Below are positions 63,223 through 64,000 of a DNA stretch of 64,000 nucleotides, one piece after another. Origin of the DNA: Streptosporangium saharense (GTDB lineage Bacteria; Actinomycetota; Actinomycetes; Streptosporangiales; Streptosporangiaceae). The notes beneath the pieces were generated by a model that was given only the letters and a program-made list of their open reading frames with translations, did no database searches and was not told the origin of the DNA. Each line of letters opens with the position of its first letter. The stretch's first letter is position 1. Where the stretch lies: positions 186,001-250,000 of the forward strand of contig NZ_JACHJP010000011.1 in NCBI RefSeq assembly GCF_014203715.1, written 5' to 3'. Both the position numbers and the translations under genes were made by a program.

Positions 63223-64000
63223 ATGAACCAGGCGAGACGGCTCTGGGAGGCCGTCGAACCGTTGCACGCCGTGGTCTACTTCACGCCGGAGCCCGCGCGG
63301 GCCGCCAAGGCACTGGGGGTGCCGGGGTGGTGGGCGGGTTACTTCACCGGCAGGGTCGCGCCGCTCGGCCCGGTCGACGCCGCCACGGCCTCCGCCGTGC
63401 TGTACGGCTTCGCCCCCGGCAGGGTGGCGAAAGCGCTTCCCGGCGCCTGGGCCCACGCCTCGCCCCAGGACGTGCTGGCCGCCCGGTTCGACGCCGTGCG
63501 CGCCGTACTGGACAGGGCGCTTCCCGCCGGGCGGGACGGGCTGGAACGGCTGGCGGCGCTCCTGGAGACGGCCGTGGGGGCATGCCGGTTCGAGGGCAGG
63601 GCGCTGGCGGCCGGGTGGTCCGGCGTGCCCATTCCTTCGGATGTCGTCGGGCGGGTGTGGCTGGCCGCGACGGTGCTCCGTGAGCACCGGGGCGACGGGC
63701 ACGTCCTCGCGGCGGTGCACGCCGGGCTGCGGGGCCTGGACGCCATCCTCACCCACGTGGCCACCGGGGCGATCACGAGGGAGTCCATCCAGATCAGCAG
63801 GGGCTGGAGCGACGAGGAGTGGCGGGAGAGCCACGGCAGGCTCGTCGCCCTGGGGCTGCTCGACCGGGCCGGGGGGCTGACCGGGAGCGGCGAGCGGGTG
63901 CGGCGGGAGATCGAGGAGGCGACCGACCGGCTTGCCGCCGACCCGGTCACGGCCCTCGGGGAGGCGGGCGTGGCGGAGGTCGTCGCGCTGGCCACCCCGC
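63223..64000 (+). CDS. SCO6745-like family protein (cut by the window end)
   Basis: The first 259 codons are present without a stop. The sequence (LWEAVEPLHAVVYFTPEPA, GYFTGRVAPLGPVDAATASAVLYGFAPG, GWSDEEWRESHGRLVALGLL, GLTGSGERVRREIEE) matches the SCO6745-type actinobacterial family with a winged-helix-like C-terminal half. Function is unknown. The ATG at 63223 has GAGGAAGGGAGGG upstream. It is divergent from efeUOB. Confidence 0.8.
   Translation, partial: MNQARRLWEAVEPLHAVVYFTPEPARAAKALGVPGWWAGYFTGRVAPLGPVDAATASAVLYGFAPGRVAKALPGAWAHASPQDVLAARFDAVRAVLDRALPAGRDGLERLAALLETAVGACRFEGRALAAGWSGVPIPSDVVGRVWLAATVLREHRGDGHVLAAVHAGLRGLDAILTHVATGAITRESIQISRGWSDEEWRESHGRLVALGLLDRAGGLTGSGERVRREIEEATDRLAADPVTALGEAGVAEVVALATP

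Overview
The window is high-GC actinobacterial chromosome. GTG starts are common, operons are tightly packed with GTGA/ATGA overlaps, and it carries actinomycete marker families: an XRE-DUF5753 regulator with a DUF397 partner, a DUF574-type methyltransferase, F420-linked oxidoreductases, a mycothiol-dependent isomerase-like protein and a group 1h [NiFe] hydrogenase. The mix fits a Streptosporangiales-like filamentous actinomycete, but that placement is inference. No tRNA, rRNA, CRISPR array, transposase or phage gene was seen.

Layout. (1) 0.6-12.1 kb, plus strand: a compact nonribosomal peptide operon with an MbtH-like protein, an A-T-C-A-T synthetase, a C-A-T-TE synthetase fused to an MFS exporter, and a SyrP/TauD-like dioxygenase. 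The TE has Cys in place of the nucleophilic Ser. The assembly line predicts a tripeptide-sized product. A 5' fragment resembling mbtH lies upstream. (2) 12.2-22.2 kb: oxygen-dependent cobalamin genes. cobN (minus) sits behind a cobalamin riboswitch, cobG-cobH-cobIJ are on plus, and cobK-cobM-cobL on minus. (3) 22.2-26.9 kb: two PPOX/F420-type proteins, peptide deformylase, a VOC protein, an SDR, and an ECF sigma factor followed by a membrane LCP-family protein. (4) 27.2-41.2 kb: hypF (plus) and a long minus-strand operon for a group 1h [NiFe] hydrogenase. In transcription order it reads SIS protein, HypC-like, SIS protein, hhyS, hhyL, NifU-domain protein, DUF5947, DUF6084, unknown protein, maturation protease, 34-residue membrane peptide, hypA, hypC, hypD, hypE. 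No hypB is in the window. (5) 41.4-49.4 kb: DJ-1/PfpI protein, SDR-DUF2867 protein, XRE/DUF397/ATPase regulatory set with an 18-bp palindrome, DUF574 methyltransferase, fasciclin protein, YiiX-like protein, small membrane protein and DinB-like protein. (6) 49.4-53.4 kb: phosphoglucomutase, a membrane protein, an LLM F420 oxidoreductase and an NADPH-dependent FMN reductase. (7) 53.5-59.7 kb: cell-wall salvage, with amino-sugar kinase, MurQ and a GNAT on one side, and an M19 dipeptidase, a COG3375-like GNAT and an NSAR/OSBS-type enolase-superfamily enzyme on the other. (8) 59.7-63.0 kb: efeUOB iron uptake operon on minus with an IdeR/DtxR-like box upstream. (9) 63.2 kb to the end: an SCO6745-like gene cut by the window edge.

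The most unusual material is the peptide operon (Cys-type thioesterase, NRPS-MFS fusion, coupled hydroxylase). Next come the accessory genes of the hydrogenase operon (two SIS proteins around a HypC variant, DUF5947/DUF6084/unknown/34-residue peptide, missing hypB). The window also shows repeated short duplications: an mbtH 5' fragment, a hypE 3'-end copy, in-frame low-complexity insertions in hypF and the amino-sugar kinase, and degenerate intergenic repeats.
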